From contig NZ_JAMBOR010000005.1 of assembly GCF_023715845.1 (NCBI RefSeq), forward strand, positions 1 to 64,000: a stretch of 64,000 bases of DNA, given 5' to 3'. The DNA is from Fictibacillus phosphorivorans (GTDB taxonomy: Bacteria; Bacillota; Bacilli; Bacillales; Fictibacillaceae). The notes under the pieces were generated by a model. It ran no database searches and was not told where the DNA came from. It saw only the letters and a program-made list of their open reading frames with translations. Positions 43,701 through 52,280 of this stretch are shown piece after piece; position 1 is the stretch's first letter; every line of letters starts with the position of its first letter. The position numbers were made by a program, and so were the translations under genes.

Positions 43701-44049
43701 GTGCCTCACCTCCTTTCACTTCATACGTTCCAGAGTGAATAGGCAAAAGAGTCATCCCCGAAAAAATTTTCGCACCGTGATTTATCCACAGCTGTCGATG
43801 ATTTACTCCAAAATAGACGTGATTTTTTTCGATATCGAGAATATCGCACCGAAAATGTGTCGTAATTTGTCAGATGATCTTTACTCTGTGGATAACTTTA
43901 TAAATGATCATCTGTGAAAATGGTTTTTCTGATCCATGACAGATTCCAACTTTTAAAAAACAGTACTTTGAAGGCGTTCCATTTCAACTTTTATAGTGAG
44001 GATACCGCGGAATTCCCGAATGTGCGCACATTCATAAAGGACAATTCTC

Positions 44050-44550
44050 ATGAAAGAAATGCCCTTCGAAAAAATCGCATCTATGTATGATCCGCTTATT
44101 AAATCTCAGATCAAGCTCTACCATTTGTCGAATCATTTTGATCAATACTACCAAGCTGGTTTACTAGGACTCTGGAGAGCTTATGAGACGTTCAATCCTG
44201 AAAAAGGAACGTTCTCTTCATATGCTTTCCTGCTCGTCAGGGGGAGTATTCTTCAAGAATTAAGGGGAGAGGCGAGACGCCAGAAAGCAGAAGAGATACA
44301 GGATCCCCATGAATCTATGACGTTTAAAACACTTTCTCACGAAGACACCATCCCATACCTAGAGGATGTAAATATGAATCTATATTTGATCCATCTGACA
44401 GAAAATCAGCAAAGATGGGTGGTTCAGCGCGTCGTTCAGATGAAGAGTGAGGCGGAGATTGCAGAAATGTATGGGGTCACCGTATATGCTGTAAAATCGT
44501 GGAGAAAATCAGCGATCAAGAGGCTTCGGACAGTTTTATCTGCCAATTAA
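44050..44550 (+). CDS. Sigma-70-family RNA polymerase sigma factor
   Basis: A 166-residue sigma-like factor. Region 2 contains FDQYYQAGLLGLWRAYETFNPEKGTFSSYAFLLVRGSI (about residues 35-72). Region 4 contains LTENQQRWVVQRVVQMKSEAEIAEMYGVTVYAVKSWRKSAIKRL (about 117-160). It resembles the SigO/YvrI and YlaC-like group rather than a typical ECF. No anti-sigma factor is adjacent. The divergent DUF1659-DUF2922 pair is a frequent neighbour of this gene in Bacillaceae. Confidence 0.85.
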   Translation: MKEMPFEKIASMYDPLIKSQIKLYHLSNHFDQYYQAGLLGLWRAYETFNPEKGTFSSYAFLLVRGSILQELRGEARRQKAEEIQDPHESMTFKTLSHEDTIPYLEDVNMNLYLIHLTENQQRWVVQRVVQMKSEAEIAEMYGVTVYAVKSWRKSAIKRLRTVLSAN

Positions 44551-44744
44551 AACGATACTTTCTTACTACGTATTTTGATGGATATAATTCAAAAATTAAG
44601 GTATAGTAGAAAACTGCGGGTATCAAATTCCTTTATTACCCATCTTTGCCAGTAGAGAAGTAAGCTAATATTTTTTTAGAATGACAGTGTAATAAGTTGG
44701 TAGGGAAAAGCTTATACATTTATTAAGAGGGGGACAACCAAACG

Positions 44745-46376
44745 ATGGAAACTCAAGTTAATCCAAGTACAAGTAAGAAACGTCCGTTGATAATTGGGCT
44801 CGCACTTATCGCAGTCTTAGCGATTGGAGCAACCGCTTATGCGATGTTTATGGATCTATCACCACGTGAACTTTATTTGAAATCAGAAATGAACACGTTC
44901 AAAGCGATGAACGAGTCATTTGAAGAGAGCTTTGGAGATGCAATAGCACTTTCAGAAAAGCAAATGGACGAAGCATATAAGTCTGAAGCACGTGTTGGTG
45001 TGGAAGTGGATCCGTCCATGTTCGGAGCGGGCGGAATGGAAGCAGCGATGATTGGTTCTGTTCTATCTAACAGTGAGATTAAAATGACAACACAACACGA
45101 CCCTAAGAAAGAAGAAGGGTCAGCTGATTTTGCACTTGTTTTGAACAACACAGATCTTGTTAAAGCGGAATTCTATCAAAACAATAAACAAACGGCATTA
45201 AGCGTACCTGCTGCTTACGATAAGCACGTATACTTCCCGAACAACAAGTTTGGCGATGTGATGCGCAAGTTCGATCCAGCATACTCAGGTATGGAACACC
45301 TTCAAAACTTCTTTAAAGCCGTTGAAGGTGACCTGAGTAAAGAGGCGCGCGATGAAGCGTTCGAAGAGTTTGCGAAGGTGTATGCAGATAGTGTGAAAGA
45401 CGAAAACGTAAAACTAAAAGATGACGTTGATTTCAAAGGCGAGAAGCTTCGCCAGTTAACTGTTTCTCTTTCTGAAAAAGAAACAAAGACACTTCTGATC
45501 AACTTCATCGAAAAAGTTGAGAACGACAAAGAGATCATGAATGCTCTTGCTGAGCAAACAGCTCTACAAGGCGGGCTTAACCTCGACATGACTTCCGCTT
45601 CAACAGCTCCAATGAGCAAAGAAGATGCGAAGAAAGAAATCGAAAAAATGCTCGCGGATGCTAAAAAAGCAATTAAAGATGATCTGAAAATCCCTGGCGG
45701 CATGAAGCAAGTTGTGATCGTGGATGATGAGGATACAGTAGTAAGCCGAGATCTTTCTATGAAAATCGCGGCTGAAGGCGAAGAAGCTGTTCCGGTGAAT
45801 TACAAGTCTGAAAGCTGGGCGAAAGGCGATGTAGAGCACAATACATGGGTTCTCAACGCAGGTCCTGAAGGCGAAGAACTTTTGGTTGATGTGAAAATGG
45901 AAAGTGAACCAAAAGGAAAAGAAGGCAAGAAACGCGACATTAAAGCGAAATTTGAAACGAACGAAAACGGTACAACAGAAGGTATCGGATTCCAAGTAAA
46001 AGGTGAAGGCACAGATAAGAAGTCTAACTGGACGGTTCAACTTGTACCGGCAGGTGAAGCACCAATGGAACTTCCTGATATGACGGTTGAGATCGAACAT
46101 AAAGGGGACCAAAACCTTGATAAAGATTATGCGAACCATGATTACAAAGTAACGTTAAAAGGAAATGACCCTTCAATGGGTAACATCAATGTTGGCTTGA
46201 ACATCAAGACAAAAACAACATTCGGCAAGAAGCTTAATTTCCCTGAGTTAGCAGAAGGAAAAGCAGTTAACGTTGCAGAGATGAGTGACGCTGAAATGAT
46301 GGGTATGATGTCTGAAATCCAGCGTAACATCGAACAATTTATCGGTGAAAACGCACAAATGTTCCAAGGCATGTAA
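44745..46376 (+). CDS. Large anchored lipoprotein-like extracellular protein (DUF6583-like)
   Basis: A 543-residue protein with one N-terminal membrane segment (residues 15-35, PLIIGLALIAVLAIGATAYAM) and a long extracellular domain. The latter is rich in K/E/D/N and lacks cysteines; a coiled-coil-like part runs from about 290 to 315. I recognise it as the DUF6583 type found in Bacillaceae, without known function. It has its own terminator. The beta-rich repeats of charged pairs in the last 200 residues look like a solute- or surface-binding domain. Confidence 0.75.
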   Translation: METQVNPSTSKKRPLIIGLALIAVLAIGATAYAMFMDLSPRELYLKSEMNTFKAMNESFEESFGDAIALSEKQMDEAYKSEARVGVEVDPSMFGAGGMEAAMIGSVLSNSEIKMTTQHDPKKEEGSADFALVLNNTDLVKAEFYQNNKQTALSVPAAYDKHVYFPNNKFGDVMRKFDPAYSGMEHLQNFFKAVEGDLSKEARDEAFEEFAKVYADSVKDENVKLKDDVDFKGEKLRQLTVSLSEKETKTLLINFIEKVENDKEIMNALAEQTALQGGLNLDMTSASTAPMSKEDAKKEIEKMLADAKKAIKDDLKIPGGMKQVVIVDDEDTVVSRDLSMKIAAEGEEAVPVNYKSESWAKGDVEHNTWVLNAGPEGEELLVDVKMESEPKGKEGKKRDIKAKFETNENGTTEGIGFQVKGEGTDKKSNWTVQLVPAGEAPMELPDMTVEIEHKGDQNLDKDYANHDYKVTLKGNDPSMGNINVGLNIKTKTTFGKKLNFPELAEGKAVNVAEMSDAEMMGMMSEIQRNIEQFIGENAQMFQGM

Positions 46377-46384
46377 TATATAAT

Positions 46385-46427
46385 AAAAAGGACAGAGATA
46401 ACTTAAATCTTTGTCCTTTTTTTAAAC
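46385..46427 (+). terminator. Intrinsic terminator of the 543-aa protein gene
   Basis: Arms AAAGGACAGAGAT and ATCTTTGTCCTTT (one mismatch) followed by a T run. Confidence 0.88.
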
Positions 46428-46475
46428 ACTTTTTATATTGCTATCGAATGTTTAATGGGTGCGTTTCGTTGAAAA

Positions 46476-46566
46476 GAAGGTTGGAGTGGAAGGTGCGAGA
46501 CTCCTGCAGGATGAGTGGCTCACCGCACACTCTGCGGAAAGCGAGCAACCTGGAACGGAAACCTTC
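46476..46566. repeat. Bacillaceae-type intergenic repeat, copy 3 (short form)
   Basis: Inverted ends GAAGGTT (46476-46482) and AACCTTC (46560-46566) bracket GGTGCGAGACTCCTGCAGG, CTCACCGCACACTCTGCGGAAAGCGAGC. Compared with copies 1 and 2, the central GGCGCC part is deleted. It creates an open frame (46459-46620) that is not part of the downstream gene. Confidence 0.82.
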
Positions 46567-46620
46567 CCTACAGGTGCAACAACGCGCACTCAAATTTTCT
46601 TAAGCGAAAGGAATTTTGTT

Positions 46621-47850
46621 ATGAGGCAAACGTTTCTTATTGCCCATCTGACGGTGAAATGCTGGCTGAAGCAGCCGATGCCGCTGTTCGCCATGATGCT
46701 CTTTCCGCTTTTGCTGCTCAGTGTCACGTATCTGGGCTTGAAGCCACTTTTAGACGAAAAACAGTGGGTTGAGCCTTTTGCTGTAGCAATCGTGGATGAA
46801 GACAACACCTTCGAAACGAAAATGTTAATGAAACAATACGAAGAATCTGAAGAGCTAAAAGCCGTCCTTTCCTTTCAAAAAACAGATGGGAAGACAGCGA
46901 GTGAGATGCTGGCGGATAATAAAATCGCTGGAATGGTGATTGTCCCTGATGGATTTACGCAAGGAATCCGTCGCGGTAACAACATCCCTGTTACCGTAAT
47001 CGGGAATCCGGAACGTCCGTTTCAAGCCGAACTCCTAAAGCAAGTTATGGTCTCGAACGCCAACTTGATATCTGCCGCACAAAGCGGAGCGAACGCAGCT
47101 TTTCATTATTTGCGAAAGATGGGACTGAGTTCGGACGAATTTGCGACTTACCGAAATGCGATTATAACCGATTTTACACTGCAGGCTCTGAACCGAAATA
47201 AGATCTATGAAACAGAAACGCTGAGTGCATTTGGAGGTATTACACCTGTTGAGTTTTACAGCTTATCGGGTGTGATGACCCTGCTTTTGATCGGTGGCTT
47301 GTTCAGTATGAGCTTAACCTCAAGAGGGGAACAAACCGCACTGCGGGAACGGCTTTCGCTGCAAGGAGTGAGGTCTTCTGTATTCTTTTTCGGTAACATC
47401 CTATCGGTATTCATGCTGCTCGTGGTCCAAAGTGCACTCTTGATTATCCTTTTTTATAGCGTGACAAAAACGTGGAGTTTGCTTGCGACGGCTATTCTAT
47501 TAGCCTATTGTTTAGCTGTTTCTTCATTGTTTGCCGTGTTGCAAGAGCTCTTTCAGCGAAACGCAACAAAATGGGGAGCGGGGTTTCTGCTTGTAATCGG
47601 CTTAACTGCAACAAGTGGAAGTGTTTTGCCGCTATCCTATTTACCGGAGCTGTGGCAGAATGTAAGCTTTTTAAACGTTCTGCATCATACACATGCTGGA
47701 TTAGTGAAGACGCTGTTTTCAGGTACAGGTGAATGGGGCTTGGTCGGCACATTAATGGGGTTCTCCGTCGTTTTCTGGGTCACGGGAATCCTGATCATCC
47801 TAATAAAGAAGAGGTTGCCATGGTCTGGACAATTGCCATTACACGTATAA
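46621..47850 (+). CDS. ABC-2 type transporter permease 1
   Basis: A 409-residue permease of the ABC2_membrane_3 type: one N-terminal helix (about residues 18-37), a large extracytoplasmic domain with the typical VAIVDEDNTFETKMLMKQ block, and five to six helices in the last 180 residues. I start at ATG 46621 (MRQTFLIAHL), after GAAAGGA; the longer open frame upstream is translated repeat. It is the first of three overlapping genes and probably forms a heterodimer with the next permease. Confidence 0.9.
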   Translation: MRQTFLIAHLTVKCWLKQPMPLFAMMLFPLLLLSVTYLGLKPLLDEKQWVEPFAVAIVDEDNTFETKMLMKQYEESEELKAVLSFQKTDGKTASEMLADNKIAGMVIVPDGFTQGIRRGNNIPVTVIGNPERPFQAELLKQVMVSNANLISAAQSGANAAFHYLRKMGLSSDEFATYRNAIITDFTLQALNRNKIYETETLSAFGGITPVEFYSLSGVMTLLLIGGLFSMSLTSRGEQTALRERLSLQGVRSSVFFFGNILSVFMLLVVQSALLIILFYSVTKTWSLLATAILLAYCLAVSSLFAVLQELFQRNATKWGAGFLLVIGLTATSGSVLPLSYLPELWQNVSFLNVLHHTHAGLVKTLFSGTGEWGLVGTLMGFSVVFWVTGILIILIKKRLPWSGQLPLHV

Positions 47851-48983
47851 AATTATTACTTCAAAGTCCGTGGAGCTGGGCAGGGCTTATCCTTCCTGTA
47901 TGCTTGCTCGCTTTTTTCGATCTGACTGTGGAAAAAACAGCACAGGCTACGAAGATCCCCGTTGTGATCGTGGACGAAGACACATCTGAATATTCCAAGA
48001 CGGTTATAGAGCGTGTGCGCAAGAACCCAGCAGTTGCCGTCAGAATCCTGAATGAAGAAAACGCACGAAACGAAATCGAGACCCAAAAAGCGGCGATCGG
48101 CTTTTTGATTCCAGAAGGATTTATGGAACACGTTCAAAAGAATGATGACGACGAACTCGTGACGATGTGGCTTTCGACAGGCACCCTTTCACACGGTTTA
48201 GTTCGTGAAATTTTTGCAAGTGAAGTGAAACGGTTATCCAGCAACTCTTATGGTGCCAATACCGTTTTAAGAACGTATGGAAAAAGCGAAAAGCTGAACG
48301 CAAAAGAACAGGCTTCTGTTTGGAAAGAAGCCTGGGCGTACAGTGATAAACATTGGGAGCCTGTGCCTTTGATGACGGTTAATTACAAGATTGGTGCCAC
48401 TAAAGAAAAAGCTCAATCTGTTGAAGATCAAAGCGTATCGATTTACGTTCCTGGAATGCTTGTTGTGCTCATGCTGTTCAGCTTTTTATGGAACACCTGG
48501 CCGATTAAAGACCGAGATTCGGGCATGCGTTCACGGGTGCCATACTCCGTTGGCGGTTTTTCAGTCTATTGGGGAGGTAATGCGCTAGGTGTATTCATTC
48601 TTCAGCTTGTACTCCTTTTACTGTTAGCCGGATTTGGTTGGTGGAAAGGTGAGCTGTTGTTGAATGCCTCGACTGTTCTAGCTTTATTCGGTTATATCAT
48701 GTTTTTAAATGCTTTATCCCTTTTGTTTTCTTTTTTTGTCCATTCCCATCGAACGTGGCAAGCACTTACACTCTTTGTCGTACTCGCAACATCGCTTTTA
48801 AGCGGAACGTTTTTTCCGAGTGACGAACTTTCGAGTATTTTAGAAAAAGCAGCACAATGGACACCGCAATATTGGATGATCTCCGCCTTAAACCAAGAGA
48901 CACTTATGATTCCATTGGTGTTTGTCGGAAGCAGCATCGTTTTATACGGAATCTCAACCATGAAAGCAGGTGACAACGCTTGA
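47820..48983 (+). CDS. ABC-2 type transporter permease 2
   Basis: A 387-residue homologue of the preceding permease, with the matching IPVVIVDEDTSEYSKTVIERV block (about residues 39-59) and C-terminal helices. I start at ATG 47820 (MVWTIAITRI), which overlaps the previous gene by 31 bases and has GAGGTTGCC ahead. It ends overlapping the ATPase start. The substrate is unknown; drug, lipid or peptide export are all possible. Confidence 0.9.
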   Translation: MVWTIAITRIKLLLQSPWSWAGLILPVCLLAFFDLTVEKTAQATKIPVVIVDEDTSEYSKTVIERVRKNPAVAVRILNEENARNEIETQKAAIGFLIPEGFMEHVQKNDDDELVTMWLSTGTLSHGLVREIFASEVKRLSSNSYGANTVLRTYGKSEKLNAKEQASVWKEAWAYSDKHWEPVPLMTVNYKIGATKEKAQSVEDQSVSIYVPGMLVVLMLFSFLWNTWPIKDRDSGMRSRVPYSVGGFSVYWGGNALGVFILQLVLLLLLAGFGWWKGELLLNASTVLALFGYIMFLNALSLLFSFFVHSHRTWQALTLFVVLATSLLSGTFFPSDELSSILEKAAQWTPQYWMISALNQETLMIPLVFVGSSIVLYGISTMKAGDNA

Positions 48984-49693
48984 TTACAGCACAGAATCTA
49001 TCAAAAAAGTTTGGCAGAAAAGAAGTACTTCAAAATCTAAACTTTCACATTCAAAAAGGGGAAATCGTCGGCGTTGTCGGACCTAACGGAGCAGGGAAGT
49101 CTACTCTATTAAAAATTATCGCAACAATCATGAGAGGCACGAATGGATCTGTTCAGATCGATGGATTGGATACAAAAAAAGAGACGAAAAAAATCCGTGA
49201 GAAGATCGGGTATGTCCCACAGGAGATCGCGGTGTATCACGAACTGACTGCACGGGAAAACCTTCGTTTTTTTGCGAAGTTAGCGAAGAACTCATCGGAA
49301 GAAAGCTGGATGAGAAGGTGTGAAGAGTGGAAGCTCGCTCCCCATCTGGATAAAAAAGTGAAGCACTTGTCGGGTGGAAACCAACGTAAGCTCAACATCT
49401 TGATCGCCTTGCTGCATCATCCTGATATTCTGATACTCGACGAACCGACTGTTGGAATCGATATTTCAGCTAAACAGGAGATCGTGAATGACCTGCGGGA
49501 GCTAGGGAGTGAAGGGAAGACGATCCTTTATTCGAGTCATGACGCACAAGAACTTGAAACACTATGTACGTCGTTCTTGATCTTAAAAGAAGGTGAACTG
49601 CTCTTTTATGGTTCAAAGCAAAAAGTAAGACAGTTCGGTTCAGTGGCGCAGGCGAAGAATTTTGCGGAGACGCTAGGTGAGATCGTAGGTTGA
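48980..49693 (+). CDS. ABC exporter ATP-binding protein
   Basis: A 237-residue ATPase. Walker A is GPNGAGKST near residues 34-42, the signature LSGGNQRKL is near 131-139, and Walker B is ILILDEPTVGID. The start TTG at 48980 overlaps the permease by four bases, with AAGCAGGTGAC ahead. It energises the two-permease exporter. The family is of the DrrA/NatA kind. No regulator or immunity gene is linked. Confidence 0.92.
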   Translation: MITAQNLSKKFGRKEVLQNLNFHIQKGEIVGVVGPNGAGKSTLLKIIATIMRGTNGSVQIDGLDTKKETKKIREKIGYVPQEIAVYHELTARENLRFFAKLAKNSSEESWMRRCEEWKLAPHLDKKVKHLSGGNQRKLNILIALLHHPDILILDEPTVGIDISAKQEIVNDLRELGSEGKTILYSSHDAQELETLCTSFLILKEGELLFYGSKQKVRQFGSVAQAKNFAETLGEIVG

Positions 49694-49704
49694 TAGAGAA
49701 TAGA

Positions 49705-49738
49705 AAGAATAACTTCATTAGAGGTTATTCTTTTTTTA
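49705..49738 (+). terminator. Intrinsic terminator of the ABC exporter operon
   Basis: Arms AAGAATAAC and GTTATTCTT followed by seven T residues. Confidence 0.9.
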
Positions 49739-49879
49739 TGGTTAAAGATGAAGCGCCATCTTTTGACAAGATGGACGATATTCCTATTTTTCGTAAATAA
49801 AGCGTAAAACACAACCCTCTTTTTCTATAGTAGGATAATAATAGATTACTTGGAAAATAAAAGAGGTAGGAGATATATT

Positions 49880-50533
49880 ATGAAAAAATGGATTACAACT
49901 ACTGTTCTAGGCTCGGCATTATTACTGTCACCCGTACAAACTTTTGCTAATATCGGAGATCAAACGCTTCGGCCAACGATGACGCATTCAGATGTAAAAA
50001 CACTTCAAATAATATTGCGCGATAAAGGTTATTTTACATACACCGGATCACCGACTACGTATTATGGCTCATATACAAAAAGTGCCGTTAAGAGCTTCCA
50101 GCGTGCCAAAGGGTTAACAGTGGATGGAGTTGCGGGCCGCAACACATTCAATAAACTAGGAGTCTATAACGTTAACAACCCATATTTAGTAGATTATGCA
50201 AAACGTTATGTAGGAACACCTTATCAGTGGGGTGGAACAACTCCTGAAGGCTTCGATTGTTCTGGATACATCAATTATGTATTTAAGAAATCTCACAACA
50301 TTACCCTTCCGCGTACCGTAAAAGACTTGTGGGCGAACACAGGATACAAAGTTTCAACACAGGCAGTAGGAGATCTCGTATTCTTTGAAACGTATGAGCC
50401 TGGTGCGTCTCATGTGGGAATCTATATTGGAAACGGCAAGTTCATTCATGCTGGTTCATCTACAGGTGTTACGATCTCTGAGATGGATAACAGCTACTGG
50501 AAGCCTCGATATATTGGAACAAAACGTCTGTAA
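49880..50533 (+). CDS. Secreted NlpC/P60 peptidoglycan hydrolase with PG-binding domain
   Basis: A 217-residue secreted endopeptidase. A signal peptide (residues 1-23, ending TFA) is followed by a PG_binding_1 domain (about 35-92: SDVKTLQIILRDKGYFTY...FQRAKGLTVDGVAGRNTFNKLG) and an NlpC/P60 domain (about 102-215) with catalytic Cys127 (FDCSGY), His178 (SHVGIYIG) and His190 (FIHAG). I start at ATG 49880 behind TAGGAG. It resembles LytF/CwlO-type D,L-endopeptidases that cut cross-bridges during growth or sporulation. Confidence 0.93.
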   Translation: MKKWITTTVLGSALLLSPVQTFANIGDQTLRPTMTHSDVKTLQIILRDKGYFTYTGSPTTYYGSYTKSAVKSFQRAKGLTVDGVAGRNTFNKLGVYNVNNPYLVDYAKRYVGTPYQWGGTTPEGFDCSGYINYVFKKSHNITLPRTVKDLWANTGYKVSTQAVGDLVFFETYEPGASHVGIYIGNGKFIHAGSSTGVTISEMDNSYWKPRYIGTKRL

Positions 50534-50544
50534 TAGAATTAAAA

Positions 50545-50580
50545 AAGGGAGACCGATGACTTCGGTCTCCTCTTTTTTTA
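50545..50580. terminator. Bidirectional terminator
   Basis: Arms GGAGACCGA and TCGGTCTCC with T runs outward, between the NlpC/P60 gene and the convergent Cys/His-rich gene. Confidence 0.87.
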
Positions 50581-50772
50581 GCAGAACAAGATCTCTGCCC
50601 AAGGGTCGCAGCAACAATGGCGACGCTTTTTCTTCTTTTTGACCTTTTTGCACTTCAAGACTTCAACGCTAGATTCGCAATGACAATCATGCTTTTTCTT
50701 CATGTCATGCTTGTCATGCTTTTTCTCTTCCTCGAACGCGCAGTGGTCGAAATCTCCACACTTATAACACAT
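50578..50772 (-). CDS. Cys/His-rich small protein (64 aa), possible spore-surface protein
   Basis: A 64-residue protein with eleven cysteines and several histidines: MCYKCGDFDHCAF, a lysine/histidine linker, CHCE, LKCKK and HCCCDPWAEILFC. ATG 50772 follows GAGGTG; an in-frame GTG 12 bases upstream overlaps the site. The metal-binding look and lysine-rich core resemble spore-coat or exosporium cysteine-rich proteins, though I cannot assign a family. The gene converges on the NlpC/P60 gene. Confidence 0.65.
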   Translation of the reverse strand: MCYKCGDFDHCAFEEEKKHDKHDMKKKHDCHCESSVEVLKCKKVKKKKKRRHCCCDPWAEILFC

Positions 50773-50907
50773 TAACAATTTCACCTCACTGGTATGGTAC
50801 CGGTTTCCTGTTTCCAGGCTCCGGATTCTCTATATATTATGTAGGGGGAGACGAGTTGCATAGACGAATGATGGGGTTTGTGAAAATTTGGGACAAATGT
50901 ACATATA

Positions 50908-50931
50908 GGGGACAGACCCGGGTCTGTCCCC
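50908..50931. repeat. REP-like palindrome 6 (24-base perfect palindrome)
   Basis: A perfect palindrome: GGGGACAGACCC followed by its exact reverse complement, then ACACAAATACAAATACC. The same 24 bases recur at 52166. It is the doubled form of the GGGGACAGACC half seen at 21587 and 24382. Confidence 0.92.
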
Positions 50932-50992
50932 ACACAAATACAAATACCACTTTTTTGTCCTTCCTAGGTGGACTCCGGGGATAATTCAGCAC

Positions 50993-51026
50993 AAAAAAGC
51001 CACGCCTTTATAATGGCGTGGCTTAC
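50993..51026 (-). terminator. Intrinsic terminator of the STAS-domain gene
   Basis: On the minus strand, AAGCCACGCC and GGCGTGGCTT are followed by TTTTTG. Confidence 0.92.
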
Positions 51027-51035
51027 GTTTATTAT

Positions 51036-52079
51036 TTATGGCTGATTCGGCTCTTGTATGAACATCCCTTCTTTTGCGAAAGCAAAATGAATGGCATGCT
51101 TCAAATTTCTAAAATAAGTGCTATCACCTAGTGAATATTGATGCTTCGTCACTTCCATACTGAGTTCTGGTGAGATACCTACCAATAGTGTTTCCATTCC
51201 AAAAAGTCGGGCAGAAGAGACGAGTTTATTTAACATATCAATCAGCTCGGAATTGATGGATTTGATACCCGTTAAGTCTAAGATGACAAACTTTGCTCGA
51301 TGCTGCGGAAGGGAAGTAAGAGTATGTTCCAGCATATCTTTAGACCGCAGCTCATTATATTTTCCGATCAATGGGATAACGACAATGTGATCCGTTACCG
51401 GAATAATAGGTGATGAAATTTCTCTTATTAAATCCGTTAACTCTCTTGTGCGATTTTCAACCATTGCTTCAAGTTTCATGATCTCATTTTGTTCCTCGCG
51501 CTGAACAAGGTCGCGAATATTATCGTTCGGGGTAATATCAGTTTCGGTAATTTTTATTTTTAATATATCTGGGGATTCGTCCCTTAGGATTTCATACCAC
51601 ATGTGTGTATCGAATAATCCTGTCAAAACACCTGCCCAATGGCCAGGTAAGAAGCGGCCCATGCGATTACTTCCCTGCGCCTTTTTTACTTTCGTTTCCC
51701 AGCTGTTTGATATGGAAATAACAGCTTCCTTTTTCTCAATATCTACTTCGATGAATGTTTTTCCCCACCCTGCTGCTACATAGGTATTCGGCAGTGCTTC
51801 AAGCGCTTTTTTAATATCGCCAATTTTATTCTTATAAAAATCACTAACTACCAATCCAGTACGGTAACCAGCTGTTTCATAAACAAGATCCGCTGTCCCT
51901 TCACCGGTAATCTCCTCTATAGAATCGAGAAAAACTTTAAAGGCAGAATCTATCCAAAACAACATAACGTCTCCGCCCTCAAATTGGAAAACTCCCTTGG
52001 AAGTGTCCCACATAAAAGAAGAACCGTTTACATCTACACTTGTTTGAGTTTGAAATAATTCATCCGGCGTCTTATTCAT
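51036..52079 (-). CDS. STAS-domain protein with N-terminal sensory domain (RsbR-like)
   Basis: A 347-residue protein. The C-terminal STAS domain (about residues 215-335) carries KFVILDLTGIKSINSELIDMLNKLVSSARLFGMETLLVGISPELSME, like RsbR stressosome proteins; Ser in SINSE occupies the usual phosphorylated Thr position. The N-terminal 190 residues have a V4R/heme-NO-like look (SFMWDTSKGVFQFEGGDVMLFW), joined by a coiled-coil linker near 195-215. It may feed the sigma-B partner-switching pathway as a sensor. The gene starts behind GGAGG. Confidence 0.85.
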   Translation of the reverse strand: MNKTPDELFQTQTSVDVNGSSFMWDTSKGVFQFEGGDVMLFWIDSAFKVFLDSIEEITGEGTADLVYETAGYRTGLVVSDFYKNKIGDIKKALEALPNTYVAAGWGKTFIEVDIEKKEAVISISNSWETKVKKAQGSNRMGRFLPGHWAGVLTGLFDTHMWYEILRDESPDILKIKITETDITPNDNIRDLVQREEQNEIMKLEAMVENRTRELTDLIREISSPIIPVTDHIVVIPLIGKYNELRSKDMLEHTLTSLPQHRAKFVILDLTGIKSINSELIDMLNKLVSSARLFGMETLLVGISPELSMEVTKHQYSLGDSTYFRNLKHAIHFAFAKEGMFIQEPNQP

Positions 52080-52165
52080 CTATACGTCCTCCATAGGCTA
52101 AAAATAGCAAATACCCTCATCATTTACCCTAATTATTTGACTGTGAAACATAAATTTTTCGACAT

Positions 52166-52189
52166 GGGGACAGACCCGGGTCTGTCCCC
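52166..52189. repeat. REP-like palindrome 7 (24-base perfect palindrome)
   Basis: Identical 24-base palindrome to the one at 50908-50931, so the two copies bracket the STAS gene. It is followed by ATAAAAAGAC instead of ACAAATAC. Confidence 0.92.
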
Positions 52190-52245
52190 ATAAAAAGACA
52201 AACCGCTCTTTTGTTCTTTCCACGAAGACACCAACCAAAAAAGTT

Positions 52246-52277
52246 CAAAAAAACCACCAGATCATCATCTGGTGGCT
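52246..52277 (-). terminator. Intrinsic terminator of sinI-sinR
   Basis: On the minus strand CCACCAGAT and ATCTGGTGG are followed by TTTTTTTG, just after the sinR stop. Confidence 0.93.
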
Positions 52278-52280
52278 CCA

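Larger units (their letters stand above)
42512..43895. other. DnaA-box cluster (six exact 9-mers plus one near match)
   Basis: Perfect TTATCCACA boxes occur at 42512-42520, 43062-43070, 43117-43125, 43135-43143 and 43782-43790; the reverse complement TGTGGATAA is at 43887-43895. Between the third and fourth is TTATCAACA at 43126-43134, so three 9-mers abut without spacing. The last box lies within a 44-base inverted repeat with arms CAGATGATC and GATCATCTG (43871-43913). By chance a 9-mer would occur far less often. No dnaA or dnaN gene is near, so this is a distal cluster. The gap 43701-44049 holds no other gene. Confidence 0.85.

Noticed and set aside
42512-43913. Chromosomal or plasmid replication origin
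   Set aside because: No dnaA, dnaN or replication initiator gene nearby and no AT-rich unwinding element beside the boxes.
45600-46139. 179-codon minus-strand ORF
   Set aside because: Shadow of the 543-residue protein gene, with no ribosome-binding site.
46459-46620. N-terminal 54-codon extension of the first ABC permease
   Set aside because: The extra residues are translated intergenic repeat; a better start with GAAAGGA lies at 46621.
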